Below are positions 27,349 through 35,936 of a stretch of 64,000 nucleotides of DNA, piece by piece. Numbering within the stretch: the first letter of the stretch is position 1; every line of letters begins with the position of its first letter. A program made the translations under genes and the position numbers. Source of the stretch: CAVVTR01 sp963751245 (GTDB lineage: Bacteria; Acidobacteriota; Thermoanaerobaculia; Thermoanaerobaculales; Thermoanaerobaculaceae); the NCBI GenBank assembly GCA_963751245.1, contig CAVVTR010000002.1, forward strand, positions 124,001-188,000, read 5' to 3'. The notes below the pieces were generated by a model. It saw only the letters and a list, made by a program, of their open reading frames with translations. It made no database searches and was not told where the DNA came from.

Positions 27349-28877
27349 TCCCAGTTCCTCCAGGACCGTCCGTCGCGCACGAGCAGGTCGTCGGCCTCCT
27401 CCGGTCCCCAGGAGCCCGCGGCGTAGTTGGGGAACCCCCTGGGCGGCAGCGCCTTCCACACGTCCAGGATCGGCGTCACCACGCGCCAGGCCGCCTCCAC
27501 GTTGTCGTCGCGCTGGAACAGCGTGGCGTCCCCGGTCATGGTGTCGTAGAGCAGCGTCTCGTACCCCGTCGCCGGCGCCGAGCCGAACGTCTCGTCGTAG
27601 GAGAAGTCCATGTCCACGCCGCCGATCTGGACGAACGGTCCCGGGACCTTGGCGTCGAAGTGCAGCGCGATGCCCTCGTCCGGCTGGATCCGGATCAAGA
27701 GCCGGTTGGGCCCCAGGCGCTCCACGGGCGTGTGGCGGAAGAGGCTGAACGGCGCCCGCTTGAACTGGATGGTGATCTCGGTCATGCGGCTCCCGAGCCG
27801 CTTGCCGGTGCGGAGGTAGAACGGGACGTCGGCCCACCGCCAGTTGTCGACGAGGAGCTTGAGGGCGACGAACGTCTCCGTGGTCGACGCCGGGTCGACG
27901 CCGTCCTCGTCCCGGTAGGCCGGGAGGCGGCTGCCACCCACCGTCCCGGGGCCGTACTGGCCCCGCACGGTGCGCTGCAGGACCTCCTCCGGGGACATGG
28001 GCGCGATGGCTCGCAGCACCTTCGACTTCTCGTTGCGCACCGCGTCCGCCTCGAAGGAGATGGGCGGCTCCATGGCGGTCAGCGAGAGGAGCTGGAAGAG
28101 GTGGTTGGGCACCATGTCGCGCAGGGCGCCGGCCTCCTCGTAGTAGCCCGCCCGCTTCTCGACGCCGAGCTCCTCGGCCACCGTGATCTGCACGTGGTCG
28201 ATGTAGCGGCGGTTCCAGATGGGCTCGAAGATCCCGTTGGCGAAGCGGAAGACCAGGATGTTCTGCACCGTCTCCTTGCCGAGGTAGTGGTCGATGCGGA
28301 AGACCTGGTCCTCGGAGAGCACGTGCGCGATCTCGGTGTTGAGGGCCTGGGCGGTCTCCAGGTCCCTGCCGAAGGGCTTCTCGATGACGACCCGGCGCCA
28401 GCTCTCGCGCGTCTCCCGCGTGAGGTGGGCGTCACCGAGGTGCTGGACGACCCGGGCGAACAGGCTGGGGGGCGTGGCCAGGTAGAAGAGGAAGTTGCCG
28501 TGCGCGTTGTGCTGCTTGTCGATCTTGCCGAGCGCTTCGCCCAGCCGCTTGTACGAGGCCGCCTCGGTGAGGTCGCCACGGACGTAGTGAAGGCGCTCCT
28601 TGAACCACCCCCACCGCTTGGCGTCGAAGGACTCCGTGACGAAGTCCGGGATCTCCTTGCTGATGTGCTTCTCGAAGCTGGCGTCGTCGAACTCGGAGCT
28701 GGCGAACCCGACGATGGCGAAGTCGTCGGGCAGCAGGTCCGCGGCCGCGAGGTTGTAGAGGGCGGGGAGCAGCTTGCGCTTGGTGAGGTCGCCGGAGGCG
28801 CCGAAGATCACCATCACGCACGGGTCCGCCGGGTTCGGCGCGGCCTTCGTCGTCAGGGTCTTGGGGTCGTCGGGCAT
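27345..28877 (-). CDS. zwf: glucose-6-phosphate 1-dehydrogenase
   Basis: Zwf oxidises glucose 6-phosphate to the lactone with reduction of NAD(P). The 510-residue protein shows the nucleotide loop FGASGDLTKRKLLP near 25-38, the catalytic signature RIDHYLGKETVQN near 194-206 and substrate-binding EKPFG and RNRRYIDHVQI-like segments. The N-terminal tail is about 15 residues longer than average. It is separated from gnd by 58 bases, the only sizeable gap in the operon besides the start, and an internal promoter there is possible though none is evident. Confidence 0.96.
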   Translation of the reverse strand: MPDDPKTLTTKAAPNPADPCVMVIFGASGDLTKRKLLPALYNLAAADLLPDDFAIVGFASSEFDDASFEKHISKEIPDFVTESFDAKRWGWFKERLHYVRGDLTEAASYKRLGEALGKIDKQHNAHGNFLFYLATPPSLFARVVQHLGDAHLTRETRESWRRVVIEKPFGRDLETAQALNTEIAHVLSEDQVFRIDHYLGKETVQNILVFRFANGIFEPIWNRRYIDHVQITVAEELGVEKRAGYYEEAGALRDMVPNHLFQLLSLTAMEPPISFEADAVRNEKSKVLRAIAPMSPEEVLQRTVRGQYGPGTVGGSRLPAYRDEDGVDPASTTETFVALKLLVDNWRWADVPFYLRTGKRLGSRMTEITIQFKRAPFSLFRHTPVERLGPNRLLIRIQPDEGIALHFDAKVPGPFVQIGGVDMDFSYDETFGSAPATGYETLLYDTMTGDATLFQRDDNVEAAWRVVTPILDVWKALPPRGFPNYAAGSWGPEEADDLLVRDGRSWRNWE

Positions 28878-28935
28878 GATGAGGCGTCCCTTTCTCGTTC
28901 TGGCCTTGCCGGCCGCGCGGTCGCGCCGCGCCGGC

Positions 28936-29919
28936 TCACCGGTCCTGCTCCGGCTCCTCGTGTCCGCCGAACTGGAAACGCATGGCGGAGAGGAGCTTGT
29001 CCGCGAAGGTGGGGTCCTGACGCGAGCGGAACCGCGCGAACAGCGACGCGGCGATCACGTTGGCCGGCACCGCCTCCTCGACCGCGGCGTCGACGGTCCA
29101 GCGGCCCTCTCCGGAGTCCTGGACGAAGCCGGAGAACCCCTCCAGGGACGCGTCCCTCAGAAGCGCGGCGGCGGTCAGGTCGAGGAGCCACGAGCCGATC
29201 ACGCTGCCCCGCCGCCAGACCTCCGCGACGTCGGCGAGGTCGAGGTCGTAGCGCAGCTCCTCGGGGCGGGCGTCGCCGCCGGCGTGGGCGAGGATGTCGA
29301 GGCCCTCGGCGTAGGCCTGCATCACGCCGTACTCGATGCCGTTGTGGACCATCTTGACGAAGTGTCCCGCGCCCGAGGGCCCGCAGTGGTAATAGCCCTC
29401 CTCCGCGGTGCCGCCCTTCTGCTCCCGTCCCGGCGTGCGGTCCACGTCGCCGTGGCCCGGCGCCAGGGTGCGGAAGATGGGGTCGAGGTGGCGCACCACC
29501 TCGGTCTCGCCGCCGATCATGAGGCAGTAGCCCCGGTCGATCCCCCACACGCCGCCGCTGGTGCCGGCGTCCACGTAGTGGATGCCCTTCTTCCGGGCCG
29601 CGGCCGCGCGGCGCACGTCGTCCTTGTAGAAGGAGTTCCCGCCGTCCACGATGATGTCGCCGGCCTCGAGGCGCTCCGTGAGGGCCGCGGCCGTCCTGCC
29701 GGTGGCCTCCCCCGCGGGGACCATCATCCACACGATGCGGGGATGCTCCAGCGCGCCGACGAGGGCCGCGATGGAGCCGGTGCCCTGCGCGCCCTCGCCC
29801 TCGAGCTTCTTCACGTTGGCCTCGTCCAGGTCGAAGACCACGCACCGGTGGCCGCCGCGCATGAGGCGGCGCACCATGTTGGAGCCCATCTTTCCCAGTC
29901 CCACCATTCCGAGCTTCAT
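28936..29919 (-). CDS. gnd: 6-phosphogluconate dehydrogenase, decarboxylating (short GndA/YqeC type)
   Basis: Gnd converts 6-phosphogluconate to ribulose 5-phosphate and CO2. The 327-residue protein belongs to the short class that lacks the C-terminal tail of the E. coli enzyme and often prefers NAD. It has the Rossmann motif GLGKMGSNMVRRL at 6-18, substrate-binding DGGNSFYKDD near 97-106, AGTSGGVWG near 122-130 and catalytic Lys/His-Asn in FVKMVHNGIEYG near 184-195. ATG at 29919 is only two bases after the tal-pgi stop. The internal EGYYHCGPSGAGHF is typical. Confidence 0.95.
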   Translation of the reverse strand: MKLGMVGLGKMGSNMVRRLMRGGHRCVVFDLDEANVKKLEGEGAQGTGSIAALVGALEHPRIVWMMVPAGEATGRTAAALTERLEAGDIIVDGGNSFYKDDVRRAAAARKKGIHYVDAGTSGGVWGIDRGYCLMIGGETEVVRHLDPIFRTLAPGHGDVDRTPGREQKGGTAEEGYYHCGPSGAGHFVKMVHNGIEYGVMQAYAEGLDILAHAGGDARPEELRYDLDLADVAEVWRRGSVIGSWLLDLTAAALLRDASLEGFSGFVQDSGEGRWTVDAAVEEAVPANVIAASLFARFRSRQDPTFADKLLSAMRFQFGGHEEPEQDR

Positions 29920-29921
29920 GG

Positions 29922-32801
29922 TCACTTCCCCCTTTTCGCGGATTCCGCCCCCACCGCGGCGCGCACCGCGGCTCCCAGCGTGTCGAGCCCTGCCTCCACG
30001 TCGCCGCCGAGGTGGATCCGGAGAGCCCGCCGGTGACGCTCGGCGAGCACCTGGAGGTCCCCGATGGCCTGGGCCGCCTTGACCACTCCGAAGGTGTAGC
30101 CGCGGCCGGGCACCGGAAGGTCGTCGCGCTCGTCGCAGGTGAGCTGGAGGAACACGCCGGTGTTGGGTCCGCCCTTGTACGCCTGGCCGGTGGAGTGCAG
30201 GAAGCGCGGCCCGAACCCCAGGCAGGTGGCGCACCGGGTGGCGTCCCTGACGGCCAGGCGGAAGCCCTGGATGGAGGCGGTGTGGGCGCGGTTGCGCTCG
30301 AGGTAGGCGAGGATGGCCACGTAGTCGCCGGCGTGCACACCGTCGCGGAGGTGGGCGCGGAGCAGCGCCTCCAGCGTGCGGTCGCCGCCGGTGGCGGCCA
30401 GGAGCGCGGCGGCGTGCGCCTCGTCGGCGAACAGCGTGAGCCCCCGACCCTCGGCCAGCGGTGCCTCCGAGGGCAGGGCGCCCTCCTTCTCGTAGGCGTC
30501 GGTGAGCTTCCTGGCCGCCACCTTGCTGGCCTCCACGTCGGGCTGGTTGAAGGCGTTGATGCCGATGACGGCCCCGGCGACCGCGGTGGCCACCTCCCAG
30601 CGGAAGAACTCCCTGCCCAGGTCCTCCGCCTCGGCCACAGCGATCCGGACGACGGGCTGGCCGGCGCCCTCCAGCGCGGCCACGGCCTCGTCCTGGGCGT
30701 GGTCCGGCGCCGTCTCGAGGCGCAGGTAGACGAAGAGCCGGTCCTCGCCGTAGACCCCCGGCGTTCCGAGCGTTTCGCCGTCCACCGGGATCAGCCCCCG
30801 GCCCTCCTTTCCGGTGGACTCCGCGAGAAGCTGCTCGAGCCAGGCGCCCAGCTCGGCGATCCCCGGCGACACGACGAGGGTCACCTTGTCGCGCCCGGCG
30901 CGGCCGAGCTCGCCGAGGACGACGCCGAGCGCCACCCCCGGGTTGTCGTCGGGGGGCACGCAGGCGGCGCAAGCCTGCACCATGTGCTCGGCGCGCTCGA
31001 GGAAGTCCTCGACGTCGAGCCCCATCACCGCGGCCGGGACCATGCCGAAGTCGGACAGCGCGGAGTAGCGGCCGCCGATGCCCGGGACGCCGTGGTAGAC
31101 GCGGCGGAACCCCTCCCGCCGGGCGAGCTCCTCCAGGGAGCTCCCCGGATCGGTGACGGCGACGAAGCGGCTCGCGGCGCGCGCTCCGCCCACCGTCGCG
31201 GCCACGCGCGCGAGGAAGTAGTCCTTGAGGATGTTGGGCTCCAGCGTGGAGCCCGACTTGCTCGAGACGATGAACAGGGTGCGGCCCAGGTCGACCCTGG
31301 ACTCGACCGCGCGGACCTGCGACGGGTCCGTGGAGTCGAGGACCAGCAGCTCCGGGAAGCCCTCCTGCCGGCCGAAGGTGGTGGCGAGGACGTCGGGACA
31401 CAGGCTCGAGCCCCCCATGCCGAGGAGCACCGCGTGGGTGAAGCCCTCGCTGTGGACCTCCGCGGACAGCGCGGCGAAGCGGCCCAGGTGGCCGAGCTGG
31501 TCCTCGGTGATGCCGAGCCAGTCCAGCCACCGGTTCTCGTCCTGCCCCGTCCACAGCGAGGTGTCCCGGGCCCACAGGCGGCGCTGGCGCTGATCGTCTC
31601 GCCACTCGGCCATGGTGGCATCCACGGCGTCCTGCAGGGACGGCGGCAGCGAGGCGCGAAGGACGGGGCCGGGGGTGCGGCCGCCGGCGAGACGCTCGCG
31701 AAGCGCGGCCAGGAGGTCCCGGAACGCGTCGGCGAACAGGCGCACGCCGTCCTCGAGCAGGCGGTCGGTCACCTCGGGCAGCGAGATCCCCAGGCGCTCG
31801 AGCTCGGCCAGGACGTCCCGGGCCTCGCCGAGCCTCTCCTCGAGGCTCGGCCGCACCCGCCCGTGATCCCTGAACGCGTCCATGGTGGCGGGGGGAACGG
31901 TGGTCACCGTGCCCGTCCCGATGAGCTCCTCCATGTAGCGGACGTCGGAGTAGGCGGGATCCTTGGTGCTGGTGCTCGCCCACAGCACCCGCTGCGCCCT
32001 GGCGCCGCGGCGGGCGAGGCCCTGCCAGCGCGGTCCGGAGAAGAGCTCGCTGCTCCGGTGGTAAGCCACCTTCGCGTTGGAGATGGCGGCGCGTCCGCGG
32101 AGGGCGAGCAGGGCCCGGCGCTCGTCCTCGCTGCCGGCCGCCTCGGCTCTCTGGTCGATGAGAGCGTCCACGGCCGTATCCACGCGGCTGACGAAGAAGC
32201 TCGCCACGCTGGCGACGCGGTCCAGGCTGCGCCCCGCCGCCGCCAGCTTCTCCAGGCCGCGCAGGTAGGCCTCCACCACCTGTTCGTAGACGGCGACGGA
32301 GAAGAGCAGAGTGACGTTGATGTTGATGCCCTCACCGATGAGGGTCTCGATGGCCGGAATGCCCTCGGGGGTGGCGGGGACCTTGATCATCACGTTGTCG
32401 CGGCCCACCGCCTTCCACAGCCTCCGGGCCTCGTGGCAGGTGGCCTGAGTGTCGTGGGCGAGATCGGGAGAGACCTCGAGACTGACGAAGCCGTCCCGCC
32501 GTCCCGTCGCCTCGTGGACGGGCACGAGTATCGACGCGGCCTCCTGGATGTCTTCGACCGCCAGCCGCTCGTACGCCCTCTGCGGGGACACCCCGCGCTC
32601 CCTCGCGAGCTCCTCGAGGGCGGCGTCGTAGTCGGTGCTCCCGGCGATGGCCTTCTTGAAGATGGACGGGTTCGACGTGACGCCCTTGAGGCCGTCCTCG
32701 CGGATGAGCTGCTGCAGCGTTCCCGCGCGCAGCAGGTGGCGGCGAATGTTGTCCAGCCAGAGGGACTGGCCGTAGTCCTCAAGCTTCCTCAGTGGGTTCA
32801 T
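29922..32801 (-). CDS. tal-pgi: bifunctional transaldolase / glucose-6-phosphate isomerase
   Basis: A 959-residue natural fusion. Residues 1-370 are a transaldolase with the Schiff-base lysine Lys140 in DNVMIKVPATPEG and GVTSNPSIFKKAI near 40-52. Residues about 400-900 are phosphoglucose isomerase with GMGGSSL near 470, VSSKSGSTLEPN near 510 and INAFNQPDVEASK near 740, and a C-terminal extension with CATCLGFGPRF. The fusion links sedoheptulose-7-P/GAP exchange to F6P/G6P interconversion, cycling pentose phosphate back to the Zwf substrate. ATG at 32801 lies 23 bases inside the rpiB 3' end, with GAGAGGA as SD. The same fusion is known from several phyla. Confidence 0.95.
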   Translation of the reverse strand: MNPLRKLEDYGQSLWLDNIRRHLLRAGTLQQLIREDGLKGVTSNPSIFKKAIAGSTDYDAALEELARERGVSPQRAYERLAVEDIQEAASILVPVHEATGRRDGFVSLEVSPDLAHDTQATCHEARRLWKAVGRDNVMIKVPATPEGIPAIETLIGEGININVTLLFSVAVYEQVVEAYLRGLEKLAAAGRSLDRVASVASFFVSRVDTAVDALIDQRAEAAGSEDERRALLALRGRAAISNAKVAYHRSSELFSGPRWQGLARRGARAQRVLWASTSTKDPAYSDVRYMEELIGTGTVTTVPPATMDAFRDHGRVRPSLEERLGEARDVLAELERLGISLPEVTDRLLEDGVRLFADAFRDLLAALRERLAGGRTPGPVLRASLPPSLQDAVDATMAEWRDDQRQRRLWARDTSLWTGQDENRWLDWLGITEDQLGHLGRFAALSAEVHSEGFTHAVLLGMGGSSLCPDVLATTFGRQEGFPELLVLDSTDPSQVRAVESRVDLGRTLFIVSSKSGSTLEPNILKDYFLARVAATVGGARAASRFVAVTDPGSSLEELARREGFRRVYHGVPGIGGRYSALSDFGMVPAAVMGLDVEDFLERAEHMVQACAACVPPDDNPGVALGVVLGELGRAGRDKVTLVVSPGIAELGAWLEQLLAESTGKEGRGLIPVDGETLGTPGVYGEDRLFVYLRLETAPDHAQDEAVAALEGAGQPVVRIAVAEAEDLGREFFRWEVATAVAGAVIGINAFNQPDVEASKVAARKLTDAYEKEGALPSEAPLAEGRGLTLFADEAHAAALLAATGGDRTLEALLRAHLRDGVHAGDYVAILAYLERNRAHTASIQGFRLAVRDATRCATCLGFGPRFLHSTGQAYKGGPNTGVFLQLTCDERDDLPVPGRGYTFGVVKAAQAIGDLQVLAERHRRALRIHLGGDVEAGLDTLGAAVRAAVGAESAKRGK

Positions 32802-33276
32802 CGGTTCCTCTCCCGTCGGCGCAGCCGGCCGCGAAGCGGCGTTCCAGCGCAGAGACCTTGCCCAGCCGGCGCACGTGCCGGGCCTCCCCCGTGAAACGGG
32901 CGGCCATGAAGGCCGCCACCAGCTCCTTGGCGAGCTCGGGTCCGATGACCCTCGACCCCATCACGAGGACGTTCATGTTGTCGTGCTCCACTCCCTGGTG
33001 GGCGGAGTACGTATCGTGACACAGTCCGGCGCGGACGCCGGGGATCTTGTTGGCGGCGACGGAGGCGCCCACGCCGCTGCCGCAGATCAGGATGCCCCGC
33101 TGCGCGTCGTCCGAGCGCACCGTCTCGCCGACCGCGGCGGCGTAGTCGGGATAGTCCACGGGGACCGTGTCGTAGGTCCCCAGGTCGACCACCTCGTGTC
33201 CGAGGGCGGCGAGGTGTCCGGACACGACCGCCTTGAGCTCGAAGCCCGCGTGGTCTGCTCCGATCGCCACTCGCAT
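32779..33276 (-). CDS. rpiB: ribose-5-phosphate isomerase B
   Basis: RpiB interconverts ribulose 5-phosphate and ribose 5-phosphate. The 165-residue protein starts MRVAIGADHAGFELK, has the catalytic Cys65 in LICGSGVGAS and the HDTYSAHQGVEHDNMNVL segment with the phosphate-binding histidine. The C-terminus is about 15 residues longer than E. coli RpiB. ATG at 33276 is preceded by GGAGGGACG. It is the first gene of the nine-gene carbon operon, so the operon promoter must lie in 33277-33560. Confidence 0.95.
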   Translation of the reverse strand: MRVAIGADHAGFELKAVVSGHLAALGHEVVDLGTYDTVPVDYPDYAAAVGETVRSDDAQRGILICGSGVGASVAANKIPGVRAGLCHDTYSAHQGVEHDNMNVLVMGSRVIGPELAKELVAAFMAARFTGEARHVRRLGKVSALERRFAAGCADGRGTDEPTEEA

Positions 33277-33470
33277 CGTCCCTCCCCCCGGGTGCCGCTC
33301 CGGACCGGGCAACCGGAGCCCGCGTGCCCGGCAGCGCGCCCGGGCCGCGTCTCGACAAGCCCCTGCGTTCCGGAGACCGCACCGCCCCCGGACCACGCGT
33401 CTGTACAACCCCGGGGGCCGAGGGCAGGATTCCGGCCGGGTCGCCGTGGCGCCCGCGCAGGCGCCGGATG

Positions 33471-33501
33471 TCATGGGCGGTCAGCGCCACTGACCTCATG
33501 A
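33471..33501. promoter_or_regulatory. 31-bp imperfect palindrome (candidate operator)
   Basis: Outer arms TCATG (33471-33475) and CATGA (33497-33501) enclose inner arms GGTCAG (33479-33484) and CTGACC (33490-33495) with a CGCCA centre. Two nested perfect arms on one axis, offset by two bases, suggest a dimeric regulator site or an RNA hairpin. It lies 33 bases upstream of the TATAAT. Confidence 0.45.
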
Positions 33502-33533
33502 ATGCGCGATCGCGCCCACGCAACTCATTTCAC

Positions 33534-33539
33534 TATAAT
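33534..33539 (+). promoter_or_regulatory. candidate -10 box for the electron-conduit operon
   Basis: A perfect TATAAT in very GC-rich surroundings, 240 bases before the decaheme ATG. No -35 box is recognisable 16-18 bases upstream (the region reads CGCGCC), so if real it would need an activator. The overlapping ACTATA could also serve the minus strand toward rpiB. Confidence 0.4.
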
Positions 33540-33549
33540 GGCTTGATGT

Positions 33550-33563
33550 TCACAGGTTTGTGA
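33550..33563. promoter_or_regulatory. TCACA-GGTT-TGTGA palindrome downstream of the -10 box
   Basis: A perfect 5-bp dyad with a four-base centre starts 11 bases after TATAAT, where a repressor would block the start of transcription. The half sites resemble CRP/FNR-family halves in the inverted order, so a Crp-Fnr assignment is not justified. Confidence 0.4.
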
Positions 33564-33592
33564 CGGTCGGGCCCGAGGCGCTTGCGGCGGGA

Positions 33593-33639
33593 AGAAACGT
33601 GACGTAGAATCGCGTTGTGTCACCAAGAAGCGTGACGTA
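33593..33639 (+). repeat. 14-bp direct repeat upstream of the decaheme gene
   Basis: AGAAACGTGACGTA (33593-33606) and AGAAGCGTGACGTA (33626-33639) match at 13 of 14 positions and are spaced 33 bases start to start, about three helical turns, so both copies face the same side of the DNA. This is a common layout for activator or response-regulator sites, but they lie downstream of the only good -10 box. Confidence 0.4.
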
Positions 33640-33778
33640 CATCGGGAGCCTCGGGGTGGGGGCGGTGACACGGGGGCCGGGGCCAGACAAGAGGTAGAGG
33701 CTGTACCACAAGAGGATCCGACACCGGCGTCAGGCCGCTTCCGGCGGCTGCGGCCGGGCTGAGAAAGAGGGGGGCACC

Positions 33779-35914
33779 ATGGCGATTCTGCAGAGCGGCC
33801 TAGTGATGCTGGCGGCGGTCTCGACGGCGGTGATGCCGTCGCATCGGCCGCTGGGTCCGAACCGGGACTTCGAGCGCTCCAAGGCGGCGGTTTACTCGTC
33901 GCATCAGGCGGAGTTCTACCTGAGCGCGCAGCAGCTCGAGTACGTGCGGCCCGGGCTCCACATCAACGTCGTGGGCGTGACGATTCCGGAAGACCGCCGT
34001 CCGGTGGTGGAGCTGACCTTCACCGACGACAGCGGCAAGCCGCTGGACCGCCTCGGCGTGGACACGCCGGGAGCGCTGTCCATCTCCTTCATCCTGGCGT
34101 GGTACGACGCCCAGGACATCCAGTACACCGCCTACACCACCCGGCCGCAGACCAGCCCGATCACCCACGTGACGGAGGTCCAGGCGAGCACGGACAGCGG
34201 CGGCACCTGGACGGACATGGGCACCGGTCACGCGAAGTACCGCTTCGGCACCGTGCTCCCCGCCGGCTACCCGGCCGCGCTGACGAACACCCTGGGCATC
34301 TACGCCGAGCGTGATCTGACGAACGTCCTCGAGGACCTGGGCATCAACCTCCCCGGGAAGACGTACGTGGCCAACGTCGAGTACGACTTCCGCCCCGACG
34401 GCGCGCCGGTCACCGAGAAGTGGGACGCCCTCTCCAACGCCGCCTGCAACCAGTGTCACGACCCGCTGTCCGCCCACGGCGGCGCCCGTCGCGACGTCAA
34501 GCTGTGCGTGCTGTGCCACAACCCCCAGAGCGTGGACCCGGACACCGGCAACACGGTGGACTTCAAGGTGATGATCCACAAGATCCACGACGGCGACAAC
34601 CTGCCCAGCGTCCTGGCCGGCACGCCGTACGAGATCATCGGCTACCGCCAGTCGGTGAACAACTACTCCGACGTGGCCTTCCCGCAGGACATCCGTCACT
34701 GCGCGGTCTGCCACGCTTCGCCGGATCCCGCCGGCCACACCGTGGCCCAGGCGCAGATCTGGTACACCAACCCGAACCGCGTCGCCTGCGGCTCCTGCCA
34801 CGACAACATCGACTGGGTCACGGGCGCGAACCACCCGGCGGGCCCCGAGGCCGACGACTCCGAGTGCGCCTCCTGCCATCTGCCCCAGGGCGAGACCGAG
34901 TTCGACGCCTCCATCAAGGGCGCCCACACGATCCCGACGGACTCCACCCAGCTCCAGGGCCTCAACATGGAGATCCTGCAGGTGACGAACACGGCGCCGG
35001 GTGAGTACCCGACGGTGCTGTTCCGGGTGACCAACAACGCCGGCGACTTCGTGGACCCCTCGACCCTCGACCGCCTCAGCTTCGTGGTGGGCGGCCCCAC
35101 CACCGACTACGCCACCTACTTCACGCAGACCGGCACCAGCGCCACCTCCGACGGCGACACCTCGGAGTACACGTTCACCACGCCGATCCCGGCCGACGCC
35201 ACCGGCACCTGGACCATCAGCGCCGACGTCTACCGGTTCGTGACCATCGACAACCACACCGACACCGGCCTGAGCGTGCGCGAGTGCGCGTTCAACCCGA
35301 TCTTCCACGTCGCGGTGACCGACGCGCAGCCGATGCCGCGCCGCGACGTGGTGGCGCTGGCCAACTGCAACAGCTGCCACTACCAGCTGGCGCTCCACGG
35401 CGGGCAGCGCAAGAACACCGACGAGTGCGTGATCTGCCACAACGCCAACGCGACCGACGAGGACCAGCGTCCCGAGGCCGCGCTGCCGGCGCAGGGCATC
35501 CACTTCGACTGGATGATCCACAGCATCCACACCGGTGAGAACCTCAACCGCGACTTCACCATCTACGGCTACAACGGCAGCGTGAACAACTACAACGACG
35601 TCCTCTTCCCCGGTGACCGCGCGGACTGCGCCAAGTGCCACGTGGCGAAGACGGCCAGCGAGCACCAGGTGTACGCGGTGCCCCTGCCCGACGGCGTGCT
35701 GCCCACGGTGGCGCCGCGCTTCTACCCCGTCTACCTGCAGCAGCCGTCGCTCGGCGACCTGGTGCAGCCGACCACGGCCGCGTGCGTCTCGTGCCACGAC
35801 GCAAAGGACACGGCGGCCCACGCGTTCCAGGCGACGGCGCCGTTCGGTGAGGCGTGCGCCTCGTGCCACGGTGACGGCCTGACCTTCGGGGTCCCGAAGG
35901 TGCACGCGCGGTGA
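33779..35914 (+). CDS. mtrC: OmcA/MtrC-family decaheme c-type cytochrome (outer-surface terminal of an electron conduit)
   Basis: The 711-residue protein has ten CXXCH motifs: five from about residue 222 to 366 (CNQCH, CVLCH, CAVCH, CGSCH, CASCH) and five from about 530 to 697 (CNSCH, CVICH, CAKCH, CVSCH, CASCH). A beta domain precedes each pentaheme block, the four-domain plan of MtrC/OmcA. Repeated VMIHKIHDGDN and WMIHSIHTGEN elements before distal heme ligands are also typical. The signal peptide (about 1-22) has no lipobox cysteine, unlike Shewanella MtrC, so anchoring must be by the porin complex or a different route. SD GAGGGGGG precedes the ATG. It leads the conduit operon. Confidence 0.93.
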   Translation: MAILQSGLVMLAAVSTAVMPSHRPLGPNRDFERSKAAVYSSHQAEFYLSAQQLEYVRPGLHINVVGVTIPEDRRPVVELTFTDDSGKPLDRLGVDTPGALSISFILAWYDAQDIQYTAYTTRPQTSPITHVTEVQASTDSGGTWTDMGTGHAKYRFGTVLPAGYPAALTNTLGIYAERDLTNVLEDLGINLPGKTYVANVEYDFRPDGAPVTEKWDALSNAACNQCHDPLSAHGGARRDVKLCVLCHNPQSVDPDTGNTVDFKVMIHKIHDGDNLPSVLAGTPYEIIGYRQSVNNYSDVAFPQDIRHCAVCHASPDPAGHTVAQAQIWYTNPNRVACGSCHDNIDWVTGANHPAGPEADDSECASCHLPQGETEFDASIKGAHTIPTDSTQLQGLNMEILQVTNTAPGEYPTVLFRVTNNAGDFVDPSTLDRLSFVVGGPTTDYATYFTQTGTSATSDGDTSEYTFTTPIPADATGTWTISADVYRFVTIDNHTDTGLSVRECAFNPIFHVAVTDAQPMPRRDVVALANCNSCHYQLALHGGQRKNTDECVICHNANATDEDQRPEAALPAQGIHFDWMIHSIHTGENLNRDFTIYGYNGSVNNYNDVLFPGDRADCAKCHVAKTASEHQVYAVPLPDGVLPTVAPRFYPVYLQQPSLGDLVQPTTAACVSCHDAKDTAAHAFQATAPFGEACASCHGDGLTFGVPKVHAR

Positions 35915-35936
35915 GGAGCGGTGACTGAAGGCCGGA

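Larger units (their letters stand above)
33277..33778. promoter_or_regulatory. divergent control region between the carbon operon and the electron-conduit operon
   Basis: About 500 bases without a gene separate rpiB (-) from the decaheme gene (+). It contains a 31-bp imperfect palindrome (33471-33501), a TATAAT (33534-33539), a palindrome just downstream (33550-33563), a 14-bp direct repeat 33 bases apart (33593-33606 and 33626-33639), and an inverted GTGTCACC/GGTGACAC pair (33617-33624, 33664-33671). This is far more symmetric sequence than in any other gap here except 7943-8637. The first 190 bases (33277-33470) hold only GC hairpins. Confidence 0.55.

Noticed and set aside
33759..33764. 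CTGAGA box suggesting a TPP riboswitch before the decaheme gene
   Set aside because: The other conserved parts of the thi-box are absent, the distance to the start codon is too short and the gene has no link to thiamine.
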